Shown: positions 28,624 to 36,339, numbered from the stretch's first letter. The stretch: DNA of 64,000 nt from CAYSPG01 sp964432885 (GCA_964432885.1 CAYSPG010000001.1:62001-126000), one strand, 5' to 3'. The notes: a model not told the origin generated them from the letters alone. Made by a program: numbers and translations.

Positions 28624-28875
28624 ATCAAGTGCCGGTCGTACCGAGAGGTGGTGCGTGACACCACAACCGCTTGAACAGGTTGAGAGGATTCTGGAAGTGT
28701 AACAGTACGGATAACACTTCAAACTGCATGTAGGCTTGGTAAGCCGAAGCTTATAACAGGTAGCCGTACCCAACCGCAAGAAAATTACCTGACAGCCCGG
28801 AATTAGACGGGCACATGAGGGGGAGCGCTTACCGGGTGCATGATACCGGTAACAGGCTGGAGCTTCGAAAGCTTA
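28624..28875 (+). ncRNA. Candidate structured RNA of unknown family
   Basis: This gene-free stretch contains at least eight stems: AAG/CTT plus CGGT/ACCG closing a multi-part arm (28627-28672), GTGGTG/CACCAC (28648-28664), GAAGTGT/ACACTTC (28694-28720), GGCTT/AAGCC (28733-28745), CAGGTA/TACCTG (28757-28791), GCCCG/CGGGC (28795-28812), TTACCGG/CCGGTAA (28829-28852) and AGCTT/AAGCT (28861-28873). GTACGG in the loop of the third stem can pair with CCGTAC at 28764-28769, making a pseudoknot. It appears less AT-rich than its neighbours. It lacks a recognisable group II domain V, tRNA-like fold or known riboswitch core. Strand is inferred from the operon direction. Confidence 0.5.
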
Positions 28876-28901
28876 CCCCTTCACACCAAATAAAAATAAA
28901 C

Positions 28902-29072
28902 ATGACAATAATCATCATTATTTACCTATGGCTTATTGGAGCCGTGCCACTATACCGTTCGTCTTTAGAGGAAGAACAAGAAATTGAATTATTGGACTGG
29001 ATAATAATAGCACTATGGCCTATGCTAATACCTGTAGTAATGTTGTGGGAACGAAAAGACGAAAAAAAATAA
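28902..29072 (+). CDS. Small two-helix membrane protein
   Basis: 56 aa from ATG 28902: TIIIIIYLWLIGAVPLY, an acidic linker, then IIIALWPMLIPVVML and a charged tail. A longer in-frame version would run into the structured RNA and is rejected. Unknown function; possible superinfection-exclusion type protein, but that is a guess. Confidence 0.6.
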   Translation: MTIIIIIYLWLIGAVPLYRSSLEEEQEIELLDWIIIALWPMLIPVVMLWERKDEKK

Positions 29073-29084
29073 CACTCAAATAGA

Positions 29085-29300
29085 ATGAACACCACTACAC
29101 AACCCCAAGAGCTTTACACCTGGTGGAAAGGCGATGGCGTAATAGCCAGGGCGCATACATTAAACGAGCTAATTGGCATTATGCGCAGCACCGGTTACGT
29201 TATGCCGCATGAGCAAAAAATGCGCGAAACGCTTATCGGCTCCAACAAATTTACCTATGCCATGCAAATTTTTACTGTAGAAAAAGAAATCATAAACTAA
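29085..29300 (+). CDS. Small early phage protein of unknown function
   Basis: 71 aa, soluble (ELYTWWKGDGVIARAHTLNE). No domain recognised. 12 bp after the membrane protein, same direction. Confidence 0.55.
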   Translation: MNTTTQPQELYTWWKGDGVIARAHTLNELIGIMRSTGYVMPHEQKMRETLIGSNKFTYAMQIFTVEKEIIN

Positions 29301-29308
29301 ATAACATC

Positions 29309-29725
29309 ATGCAAATTATCAAAAACCTGCTCTTTGTATTTGGCTATGTGCCTTACGAAGATTACGAAAAACTGCAGCAGCAGCTTGAGGAATTAAAAAA
29401 CAAACCTCGCAATCCTTTGGTGGCTTTTATTGAAACGGTGATGGGTGGCGCAACGGCAAGCCCTCACAAAATAATTACCCTGCACCGGGAATCATTTTTT
29501 GAAATTGCGCAGTGCGAACATTGCGATAAAGATGCCTTTGGCGTTGTGCTCGAAAAAAAGCACCGGGTAAATGAAGCTTTTAAAATAATTATTGAAAGCA
29601 TGAGTGAGGTAAACCATACACAGGTGCAATCAGAAAATTGCCTTATGGTGCACTATGCACCAGGCACGGATGCTAAACAGTTCGCATTAAAAGTAGCTGA
29701 AAAAACTAAATCATTTTACGCATGA
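29309..29725 (+). CDS. Early phage protein of unknown function
   Basis: 138 aa with a short coiled coil at residues 17-32 (DYEKLQQQLEELKNK) and a CEHCDKDAF pair of cysteines in the middle. No domain recognised. Its stop overlaps the next ATG. Confidence 0.6.
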   Translation: MQIIKNLLFVFGYVPYEDYEKLQQQLEELKNKPRNPLVAFIETVMGGATASPHKIITLHRESFFEIAQCEHCDKDAFGVVLEKKHRVNEAFKIIIESMSEVNHTQVQSENCLMVHYAPGTDAKQFALKVAEKTKSFYA

Positions 29726-29820
29726 GCAAAGCAACAAAAAAACAGCGCATCGAGTGCTTTATGGCATGGTGGAAACGCTACATCCAGCCAACATTACCGC
29801 CTAAACAAGATTACGAATGA
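29722..29820 (+). CDS. 32-aa basic microprotein candidate
   Basis: MSKATKKQRIECFMAWWKRY and a short tail; the ATG overlaps the stop of the preceding gene (ATGA), the usual coupling in this operon. Too short for domain assignment. Confidence 0.45.
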   Translation: MSKATKKQRIECFMAWWKRYIQPTLPPKQDYE

Positions 29821-29899
29821 TATCAGTAGCAATAATTCTTGTAGCAATTAATATGGCTAATGTTCTCTGATAATGGAGACAATTTTAAATTGAAATAAC

Positions 29900-30193
29900 A
29901 TGACAACAGAAGATACACAACTTTTTGATAAAGCAAGTAAACGCGAAGGCATTCTTGCTTTTTACAACCTGATAGCAGGAGTACTTATGCTGATAATAGG
30001 TTTAATGTTACCTACAATGTACTTAAAAATGATGGCGATAGCTTTTATGGCTGCTCAGTCGTATATAGCGTTTATGCATTGGCGTTATCGCAAGATAATA
30101 GCCACATTCGAGTTTAGGGTAAACCAATTATTTAAAGAAGCTTCAGCAAAAGCGGAAGAGTTGAAAAATTTGAGAAACACTAATAAATCCTAA
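29900..30193 (+). CDS. Two-helix membrane protein
   Basis: 97 aa with a helical hairpin (ILAFYNLIAGVLMLIIGLML, then MMAIAFMAAQSYIAFMHW) and a charged helical C-terminal tail. Directly upstream of the first DGR target gene (5 bp). Function unknown. Confidence 0.6.
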   Translation: MTTEDTQLFDKASKREGILAFYNLIAGVLMLIIGLMLPTMYLKMMAIAFMAAQSYIAFMHWRYRKIIATFEFRVNQLFKEASAKAEELKNLRNTNKS

Positions 30194-30198
30194 AATAC

Positions 30199-30672
30199 AT
30201 GACCGAATTACAACAAGCGCAGGTTGAATATCCAAAAGCATCAGCCACAGAAAAAAAACTTTTAGAAAAAATATTTGGCAAAGAGCCATTCACTCCAAAA
30301 ACAAACAGGCCCGTTTCATTTGAAGCTGCATTAGAAACCTTTAAGAAAATGAAATTTAAGGATGCGTATTACCTGAAGCTGCAAAAACTAAAGTCTGCTG
30401 ATTTTAATGCCATTGACAAACTCGTGGTAATTGCAAGAATAATCCAAGGAGCATGGCAAGCAAATTGGCGCGATGGTAATGAGAAAAAATGGTGGGCTTA
30501 TTTTTTATGGAATTACAGTTCTTCCGGCTTCGGCTTCTCGCGCACGTATTACGACTACGAGCACACGTACACGCACTGCGGCTCTCGGCTTTGCTTTCCA
30601 AATAGCGAAGATGCTGAATATTTCGGCAAACAATTTATTGACATCCACAACGAATTTCTAACAATAAAATAA
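30199..30672 (+). CDS. DGR variable protein 1
   Basis: 157 aa. The last third carries a variable repeat matching the nearby template repeat (codons for about residues 107-133: SSGFGFS, then variable positions, then CGSRLCF). The constant N-terminal part is helical and has KKWWAYFLWN before the variable segment; after it comes AEYFGKQFIDIHNEFL. I recall similar small proteins (constant WF..GFGFS...GSRLCF...) in Bacteroidota phages as DGR-type or hypervariable proteins, without known binding partner. No signal peptide or tail-fibre feature is present, and it lies in the early operon. Confidence 0.85.
   Translation: MTELQQAQVEYPKASATEKKLLEKIFGKEPFTPKTNRPVSFEAALETFKKMKFKDAYYLKLQKLKSADFNAIDKLVVIARIIQGAWQANWRDGNEKKWWAYFLWNYSSSGFGFSRTYYDYEHTYTHCGSRLCFPNSEDAEYFGKQFIDIHNEFLTIK
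30519..30596 (+). repeat. DGR variable repeat VR1
   Basis: 78 bp aligned without gaps to the template repeat at 31141-31218. Inside the variable part, ten differences lie at template adenines and one at a template T (T to G, template position 31183); one further G/T difference is at the extreme 5' edge. In frame, most template AAC codons are changed (to CGC, CAC, TAC-type codons). Confidence 0.9.
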
Positions 30673-30680
30673 ATAAAATA

Positions 30681-31109
30681 ATGCAAAACAAACCCAACAC
30701 ATTTGAAGAGTGCCTCACAAAATACGGCACCGAAAAAGAAAAAAAGTTTTTTGAAAACCAAGCCATTATTGATGCAATAATGGATGCGGATGATGTAGCA
30801 TACAAAAAACTTAAAATATGCGCCCGGGCATGGAACACCAATGACGAAACAGGTGAAGTATGGATGCCTGATTACAACAACCCAAGTCAGGCCAAGTACG
30901 ACCCATGGGCAAGAGTAAAAGCGGATGAGTCTAACCCTTCCGGCTTCGGCTTCTCGGGCACGTATTACAACTACGCTTGCACGGTCGCGGACTGCGGCTC
31001 TCGGCTGCGCTTTCCTGATGCACAAACAGCAATGAACTTTTTTGACACGTTTACAGATTTGTATATAGCCTATTGGCTAATACCACAAACAGAAAAATCG
31101 CCTGCGTAA
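30681..31109 (+). CDS. DGR variable protein 2
   Basis: 142 aa, a second target with the same plan as variable protein 1: KLKICARAWN and PWARVKADESNPSGFGFS before the variable segment, CGSRLRFP after it, and a short helical end (FFDTFTDLYIAYWL). Outside the variable core the two proteins differ strongly, so they are old paralogs rather than a recent copy. The stop lies inside a perfect hairpin (31099-31116). Confidence 0.85.
   Translation: MQNKPNTFEECLTKYGTEKEKKFFENQAIIDAIMDADDVAYKKLKICARAWNTNDETGEVWMPDYNNPSQAKYDPWARVKADESNPSGFGFSGTYYNYACTVADCGSRLRFPDAQTAMNFFDTFTDLYIAYWLIPQTEKSPA
30937..31012 (+). repeat. DGR variable repeat VR2
   Basis: 76 bp aligned without gaps to template positions 31143-31218. 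Thirteen differences fall on template adenines and one on a T (T to C at template 31214, four bases from the end of homology). Residues changed relative to the template differ from those in VR1 at several sites, so the two targets diversified independently. Confidence 0.9.
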
Positions 31110-31116
31110 GCAGGCG
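31099..31116 (+). other. Perfect hairpin with GTAA loop between VR2 and template repeat
   Basis: CGCCTGC and GCAGGCG form a 7-bp perfect stem around GTAA, overlapping the stop of variable protein 2. In the Bordetella phage DGR a short hairpin near the variable repeat helps target recognition; this one is 86 bp after VR2 and 24 bp before the template repeat, so it could belong to either the target or the template RNA. Could instead be a weak terminator, although no T run follows. Confidence 0.5.
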
Positions 31117-31140
31117 TAGGTTGTGCGCTGTGTGAGCGGT

Positions 31141-31218
31141 TTCTTCCGGCTTCGGCTTCTCGAACACGAATTACAACTACGATAACACGAACACGAACTG
31201 CAGCTCTCAGCTATGCTT
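31141..31218 (+). repeat. DGR template repeat (TR)
   Basis: Non-coding copy of the variable repeat with the hallmark adenine-rich codons: in the targets' frame it reads seven AAC codons plus AAT, GAT, CAG and CTA. It lies between target 2 and the reverse transcriptase and is in no credible ORF. The shared 3' end (GCTCTC.GCT..GCTT) would serve as the initiation-of-homing region. Confidence 0.92.
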
Positions 31219-31319
31219 AATTTATTTGGCAGCGCAAGCCTTACCCCTTGGTAAAAAACAGACAGTGAAATAAAGGCTTTAGTACCACCAGTGGAAAAAG
31301 ACTTTACAGGAAAGCAAAA

Positions 31320-32270
31320 ATGAAAAGAACAGGCAACTTGTATCAGAAAATAATAAGCATAGAAAACCTGCAGGCCGCAGATGCAAAAGCGCGTAAACGT
31401 AAAATGCATCAGGAAAGCGTACAGCAACACGATTGCAACCGGGAACAAAATATTCTGGCATTGCATCAAATGCTCAGGGATAAAACCTACAGCACATCAG
31501 CGTACACAACATTTATTATCAGGGAACCAAAGGAGCGCGAAATATTCAGGCTGCCGTACTACCCTGATCGCATTACGCACCATGCTATAATGAATGTGCT
31601 GGAGCCGTATTTTATCGCAACGTTTACGGCCGATACGTACAGTTGCATAAAAAAACGCGGCATTCATGCGGCCGCCAATGCAGTTAAACGAGCATTGCTT
31701 AATGAGCAGAAAACAACCTACTGCCTGAAGCTCGACATCAGGAAGTTTTATCCTTCCATTAATCACGATATTCTTAAAGCAATGCTTAGGCGAAAGTTTA
31801 AGGATAACGATTTACTGTGGTTGCTTGGTGAGATTATCGACAGCGCTGATGGGCTGCCCATCGGCAACTACCTGAGCCAATACCTCGCCAACTTTTACCT
31901 CACCTATTTTGACCACTGGATAAAAGAAAGTATTGGGGTTAAGAATTACTTCCGCTATGCTGATGATATTGTGATACTGCACAACAGCAAACAGTTTTCA
32001 CATAACCTGCTTGCATGCATTAAATCGTATCTGAAGAACAATCTTGCACTGGATGTAAAAGATAATTACCAGGTATTTCCGATAGCTGCACGTGGGATTG
32101 ATTTTGTTGGATATGTTTTTTACCACGAAAAAACATTGCTGCGCAAAAGCATTAAGCAGCGTTTTGCAAGTATGCTCCGCTTCAGGAAAAACGCACCATC
32201 TACCGCCTCTTACAATGGATGGGCAAAGCATTGCAATTCAAAAAATTTACTTAAAAAATTACTGGCATGA
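31320..32270 (+). CDS. DGR reverse transcriptase
   Basis: 316 aa. RT motifs in order: KLDIRKFYPSINHDIL (motif A with catalytic Asp), GLPIGNYLSQYLANFYL at about residue 180 (DGR-type IGxxxSQ box instead of the QGxxxSP of group II and retron RTs), RYADDIVIL (YADD catalytic box at about residue 212) and GIDFVGYVFY. No maturase or endonuclease domain follows. With the adjacent TR and two VRs it should copy TR RNA with adenine-specific errors and rewrite the targets. No Avd-like helical-bundle gene is seen nearby. Stop overlaps the next start. Confidence 0.96.
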   Translation: MKRTGNLYQKIISIENLQAADAKARKRKMHQESVQQHDCNREQNILALHQMLRDKTYSTSAYTTFIIREPKEREIFRLPYYPDRITHHAIMNVLEPYFIATFTADTYSCIKKRGIHAAANAVKRALLNEQKTTYCLKLDIRKFYPSINHDILKAMLRRKFKDNDLLWLLGEIIDSADGLPIGNYLSQYLANFYLTYFDHWIKESIGVKNYFRYADDIVILHNSKQFSHNLLACIKSYLKNNLALDVKDNYQVFPIAARGIDFVGYVFYHEKTLLRKSIKQRFASMLRFRKNAPSTASYNGWAKHCNSKNLLKKLLA

Positions 32271-32557
32271 ATAAGTTTTCAGACTTTAAAATAACCACCA
32301 AGCTTCAAAATTTTGTTGGCGACAAAATAAAAGTCAGCCGTGTGCTTAATAAGGAGATAGAAATTATTGATTACCGCATTGAACCATCAAAGTTTGAAGG
32401 CAACCGGCTATTCATGCAAATAACAATTGATGGAGAAAAAAGAGTAGTTTTTACCGGCTCCAAATTTTTGCAGCAGATGATTGAAGAAGTACCCAAAAAC
32501 AAATTTCCATTTACAGCAACCATTATTGAAGATAACGAGAGGTATGAGTTTAGATAA
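32267..32557 (+). CDS. Small protein of unknown function next to the DGR RT
   Basis: 96 aa, beta-rich (KITTKLQNFVGDKIKVSRVLNKE, RLFMQITIDGEKRVVFTGSKFLQQMIEE). Starts in an ATGA overlap with the RT stop. It does not look like the four-helix Avd accessory factor of other DGRs. The pattern with FTGS and a final helix resembles a small ssDNA-binding-type or replication accessory protein, but I cannot assign it. Confidence 0.6.
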   Translation: MNKFSDFKITTKLQNFVGDKIKVSRVLNKEIEIIDYRIEPSKFEGNRLFMQITIDGEKRVVFTGSKFLQQMIEEVPKNKFPFTATIIEDNERYEFR

Positions 32558-35147
32558 AAACGCTGAAGAAGTTCAGTCATTAGGCGAAAAATATTTTTAC
32601 CAGCGCATTGTTGATGAAATGCACATTACCGATGCGGTAAATACCGTTAAGCTGTTTGTAGCGAAACAGGTGGAGTACGATAATGAGCTTACGGGTGGGA
32701 AGAGTAAGCGGGTTGAAAATGTGCTTGAAGATTTTAAAATATTTGAGCCCTGTGATGAGGGGATTGCCATAAGGCTATACACCCTTAGCCGCAGCCAGAT
32801 TAAACACGCTAACCATGAGATGACTGCTGATGGTGTTGAAATTGCAAAGAGAGGAACAAGCAAGGATTATAAGCTTATACGCCTGCACACTCCACGAGTG
32901 GATGACAAAGGCCGCGAACATAAATACCGTATTCCCAAAGGAGCAGGAACCTATCCATTTATCCCTCCCGGATTGATTGATAAATATGAGCGCAAGGAAA
33001 AAATTAAAAATCTTATCCTTACAGAAGGCTCGTTTAAAGCGTTTGTTGGCTGGATGAACGGGTTTGATATTATCGGGCTTACCAGCATTCAGCATTACAA
33101 AAATAAAGACACAGGCACGTTACATGGCGATATTATAAAGTTGATTTTGGAATGCAAAGTGGAGAATGTTATTTGGCTTGCCGATGCCGATGCTAATAAC
33201 ATTTCGTTGAAAGCTTTGGAAAAGGGAACGGACCTGTACGAGCGCCCGCATAATTTTTTCAGCAGCGCATCCACCATCAGGCGATTGCTAAGTAATTATG
33301 ATGTAAGTAAATTTTTTGCCTATATAAGTCCTGATTTGGAAGGTTCGCCCAAAGGATTGGACGATATGTTGCTGGCTTTTCCGGGCAAGGCAAAAGAAAT
33401 ATTGGATGACCTGGCAGATGTGGGTAAGCCTGCCCGGTGGTTTTGGCGCGAAGATATGACGTGGAGTGCCGATAAAATCCGTAAAGAGTTCAGGCTGCAC
33501 CGGGTGGAAGATTTTGTAGAGTACCACAGCGAAAAGATAAAGAAAGCTGCAAGCAAAGCAGGTACCACCAATACCAAGGACTTAAAAAACTGCGACTTTA
33601 TTTTTAACGGCACCAAGTATCACTGGAATGAATCGGAAGGCAAGTGCGATATTGTTGTAAGCAAAGAGGTAAGTAAATTTTTTAGAGTCGGAGACCAGTA
33701 CTTTGAAGAAATTCAGGTGCCAAATAAATACAATGACCTGGAAAACACTTTTCACAAGCGCCAAAAAAGCACCATTATTGATGACCATGGAAAAGAGAGT
33801 ATAAAGTTGATAAGGAGGTTTAAAGCTTTTTGCATCGTGCCCGACCATCAGAACTTTCAGCCGGTGCATTATGGGTGTTACAATATGTACTCGCCCTTTG
33901 AGCACGAAACCGGAGAAGGAGAAATTACTTACACCATAGGATTTTTAAAACACATATTTGGTGACCGCGATGTGCGGATGTGGTATAAAGGGCAGGAGCT
34001 TGTGGTAAACGAATTGGATTTAGGGCTGGATTATATTCAATTGCTTTATCAGCAACCGCAGCAGATGCTTCCGGTACTGTGTTTAGTAAGCAAGGAGAAT
34101 AATACCGGCAAATCAACTTTTGCAAAGTGGCTGCGGCATTTTTTTGGTCAAAACACGGCTATTGTGGGCAATATGGATTTAGCCAGCGAGTTTAACGGGC
34201 ATTGGTGCGGCAAGCTGCTTGTGATTTGTGACGAAGCAAAAATTGACAAGCAGATAGTTATTGAGAAGATAAAATCGCTGAGTACAGGTGAAAAGGTAAT
34301 GATGAACCAGAAGGGCCGCGACCAGGTGGAGATGGACATTTTTGCGAAATTTATTTTTATAACCAACAACGAGGATAATTTTATTTATGCTACCGAAGAA
34401 GACCAGCGCTTTTGGGTGCGAAAGGTGCCACCTGTAAAGGAACTGTTTGTGGACATGGAACAGGAGTTGCGCGAAGAGCTACCGGCATTTTTAAATTTTT
34501 TGAGCAAAAGAAAACTGAAGATTGAAAAGAAAATGCACCGCGCATGGATACATCCTGAGTTATTAAAGACAGAAGCGCTGCGCAAACTTATCGCCTACAG
34601 CCAAAGCACGGTAGAAAAAGAATTGCGCGAACACCTGCGCGATATGTTTTTTGACCACGGTGTACACGAAATATTAATGAGCCTTGATGATGTGCACGAG
34701 CATTTTTTAAAGCGCAGGTATGAGAAAAATTATTTGCGCAAAACACTTACCGATAAACTAAAGGTGGACCAGTACCATACGTTTATTTGGGATGGTGTGG
34801 AGTATGAGACTATGGCCGCGTTAAAAACAGCTGCAGGCGACACCTATAATGCCGACCTGGTAACAACCCGGTACCGGACAAAGCGGTACAGCTTTCCGAT
34901 ATGGAACCGGACATTTACGGATGGAAAAATAAAAAACGACCGTGCGTATGTAAACGGAAACGGGCGGCCTTATGTGTTTAAGGTTGAACAATTTTTAACA
35001 CAACAGGAAATTGAGAACCGGTGGATAGACCCAGGCGAGGAGGCTGAAATAAAAATGCAATTGGAGAAAGTGGATGCCGGCTGGAGCCAGACAGAGGCCG
35101 CCAATGCAAGTAACGGAGTTGGCAAACAAGATGATTTACCATTTTAA
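32544..35147 (+). CDS. Phage primase-helicase (TOPRIM plus SF3 helicase)
   Basis: 867 aa from ATG 32544. A TOPRIM-like region has LTEGSFKA at about residue 158 and WLADADAN at about residue 212, so primase activity is likely. The C-terminal half is an SF3-type helicase (DUF5906-like): Walker A ENNTGKST at about 517, Walker B VICDEAKID at about 560, and ITNNEDNF. The last 100 residues are probably a winged-helix/DNA-binding tail (DDVHEHFLKRRYEKNYLRK). This is the main replication enzyme of the phage. It overlaps the end of the previous gene by 14 bp. Confidence 0.9.
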   Translation: MSLDKNAEEVQSLGEKYFYQRIVDEMHITDAVNTVKLFVAKQVEYDNELTGGKSKRVENVLEDFKIFEPCDEGIAIRLYTLSRSQIKHANHEMTADGVEIAKRGTSKDYKLIRLHTPRVDDKGREHKYRIPKGAGTYPFIPPGLIDKYERKEKIKNLILTEGSFKAFVGWMNGFDIIGLTSIQHYKNKDTGTLHGDIIKLILECKVENVIWLADADANNISLKALEKGTDLYERPHNFFSSASTIRRLLSNYDVSKFFAYISPDLEGSPKGLDDMLLAFPGKAKEILDDLADVGKPARWFWREDMTWSADKIRKEFRLHRVEDFVEYHSEKIKKAASKAGTTNTKDLKNCDFIFNGTKYHWNESEGKCDIVVSKEVSKFFRVGDQYFEEIQVPNKYNDLENTFHKRQKSTIIDDHGKESIKLIRRFKAFCIVPDHQNFQPVHYGCYNMYSPFEHETGEGEITYTIGFLKHIFGDRDVRMWYKGQELVVNELDLGLDYIQLLYQQPQQMLPVLCLVSKENNTGKSTFAKWLRHFFGQNTAIVGNMDLASEFNGHWCGKLLVICDEAKIDKQIVIEKIKSLSTGEKVMMNQKGRDQVEMDIFAKFIFITNNEDNFIYATEEDQRFWVRKVPPVKELFVDMEQELREELPAFLNFLSKRKLKIEKKMHRAWIHPELLKTEALRKLIAYSQSTVEKELREHLRDMFFDHGVHEILMSLDDVHEHFLKRRYEKNYLRKTLTDKLKVDQYHTFIWDGVEYETMAALKTAAGDTYNADLVTTRYRTKRYSFPIWNRTFTDGKIKNDRAYVNGNGRPYVFKVEQFLTQQEIENRWIDPGEEAEIKMQLEKVDAGWSQTEAANASNGVGKQDDLPF

Positions 35148-35150
35148 ACT

Positions 35151-35621
35151 ATGAGCAAAAACCATAAACTACGCATGTTAGCAGCGCACCTGCCGCCCTA
35201 CCCTAAAACCCAAAATGGCAAGCCTGTTTTTACCCGGACTGTTGTTGATGGCAGCGACTTAATAGATAAGCACGGCCGCGATTTTAAAGTACAGGGAGAG
35301 CCTGTGAATAGCAGAAAAAAATATTTAATGCCGGTGGCAATAAATGTAAATCACTTTGACGAGCTGCAGAAAGCATGGCGCGAAGGAGGAGCAGAAGCAG
35401 TAAATGAATATTGCCGAAAGGTAAAAGAGTTTTATAGCAGTTACAAGGAAGACCAGGCGCAAAAGCAAAAAGAAAAACAGGCATTGCCCAATCCGGAGGA
35501 TGCTTTTGGAACGGAACCATCGCGATGTTACTTCTGTGGAGGCTACGCATCAGGTTACTCTACTGTAAGACGTGACGGTGTAGAAAAACAAGAACCAACC
35601 TGTAAAGACCACGAAGTATGA
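35151..35621 (+). CDS. Phage protein with C-terminal zinc-finger-like motif
   Basis: 156 aa; N-terminal MSKNHKLRMLAAHLPPYP, an Arg/Lys-rich helical middle, and a C-terminal CYFCGG ... TCKDHEV that could bind zinc. The first 23 bp of this gene are repeated exactly at 37277-37299. Overlaps the next start by four bases. Confidence 0.6.
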   Translation: MSKNHKLRMLAAHLPPYPKTQNGKPVFTRTVVDGSDLIDKHGRDFKVQGEPVNSRKKYLMPVAINVNHFDELQKAWREGGAEAVNEYCRKVKEFYSSYKEDQAQKQKEKQALPNPEDAFGTEPSRCYFCGGYASGYSTVRRDGVEKQEPTCKDHEV

Positions 35622-35935
35622 AACAACCCGAAATATTTGGCAACATCTTGCAGGGGTGGATTGATGATAAGGGCAACACCCAGGTTATGCTTAACGGCAA
35701 GCTGTTGCCGTTGGAACCAAGCCTTAGAGAATGGGCGCATTCGCCTACCGGTTTTAACTGGGGATACAATGGCTCTGGTCCGGCTCAGCTTGCGCTTGCA
35801 ATAGCATTGGAGCTTACCGGAGGCCGTAAAGGTTATCAGGAGTTTAAAAGCGATGTAATTGCGGCATTGCCCAACTGCAACGATTTTAAAATTGAGTTTA
35901 ACTATCACACGCACCAGTTCAGGTATTTGAAGTAG
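35618..35935 (+). CDS. DUF6166-like phage protein
   Basis: 105 aa with GFNWGYNGSGPAQLALAIALE, the typical GxGGSGPAQLALA-like box of DUF6166-type proteins. Small soluble protein, unknown role. Last confident gene before the TGTNACA array. Confidence 0.6.
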   Translation: MKQPEIFGNILQGWIDDKGNTQVMLNGKLLPLEPSLREWAHSPTGFNWGYNGSGPAQLALAIALELTGGRKGYQEFKSDVIAALPNCNDFKIEFNYHTHQFRYLK

Positions 35936-35943
35936 TAGTATTC

Positions 35944-36339
35944 TGTTACAAATTTGTTACAATGCACACAATCAATAAAATAAATCGTTTTTTATGCGGC
36001 TCCTACTCAGGAGGAGTGGTAGTAGTAGCATTGTTTTTAAAAAAAATAGGGTGGAAAAGGCCTTCCGCTCTTTTTTTTGGAGGTTTTTGCGGTTTTTTCG
36101 TGGGTTGGTTTTTTTCTGTTACAATTTTTAAAAACACTGCTGTTTTCTTCTGTAACAATCTGAATAAAAACAACATACAATTTGTAACAAAATGTGACAA
36201 AACGCAAAAACACCGCTATTCTGTTACAAATTGTCACAAACTTGTTACAGGTGCGGTAACCTGCTTGGTAGAGTTGTTACACTTTGTCACACCTCAATAT
36301 TTTAACTATCAATTACTTAGTGCTGTAACAAATGTAACA
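35944..36339. repeat. Array of 13 TGTNACA repeats, candidate replication origin or operator array
   Basis: TGTTACA, TGTAACA, TGTCACA or TGTGACA starts at 35944, 35955, 36117, 36151, 36183, 36193, 36222, 36232, 36243, 36275, 36285, 36324 and 36333. Ten of the thirteen lie in close groups with start-to-start spacing of 9-11 bp (one helical turn), the rest of the region being AT-rich. Such phased iterons downstream of the primase-helicase gene suggest an origin or a cooperative DNA-binding region. Confidence 0.6.

Noticed and set aside
28585..28901. Group II intron or retron RNA
   Set aside because: No domain V-like hairpin, no matching ORF, and the only RT nearby is DGR-type with its own template repeat 2.2 kb away.
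30555..31025. Minus-strand ORF across the DGR targets
   Set aside because: It is a shadow of the variable genes with low-complexity Cys/Val composition.
32481..32543. Longer N-terminus for the primase-helicase
   Set aside because: It would overlap most of the end of the 96-aa gene and has no conserved look; ATG 32544 is preferred.
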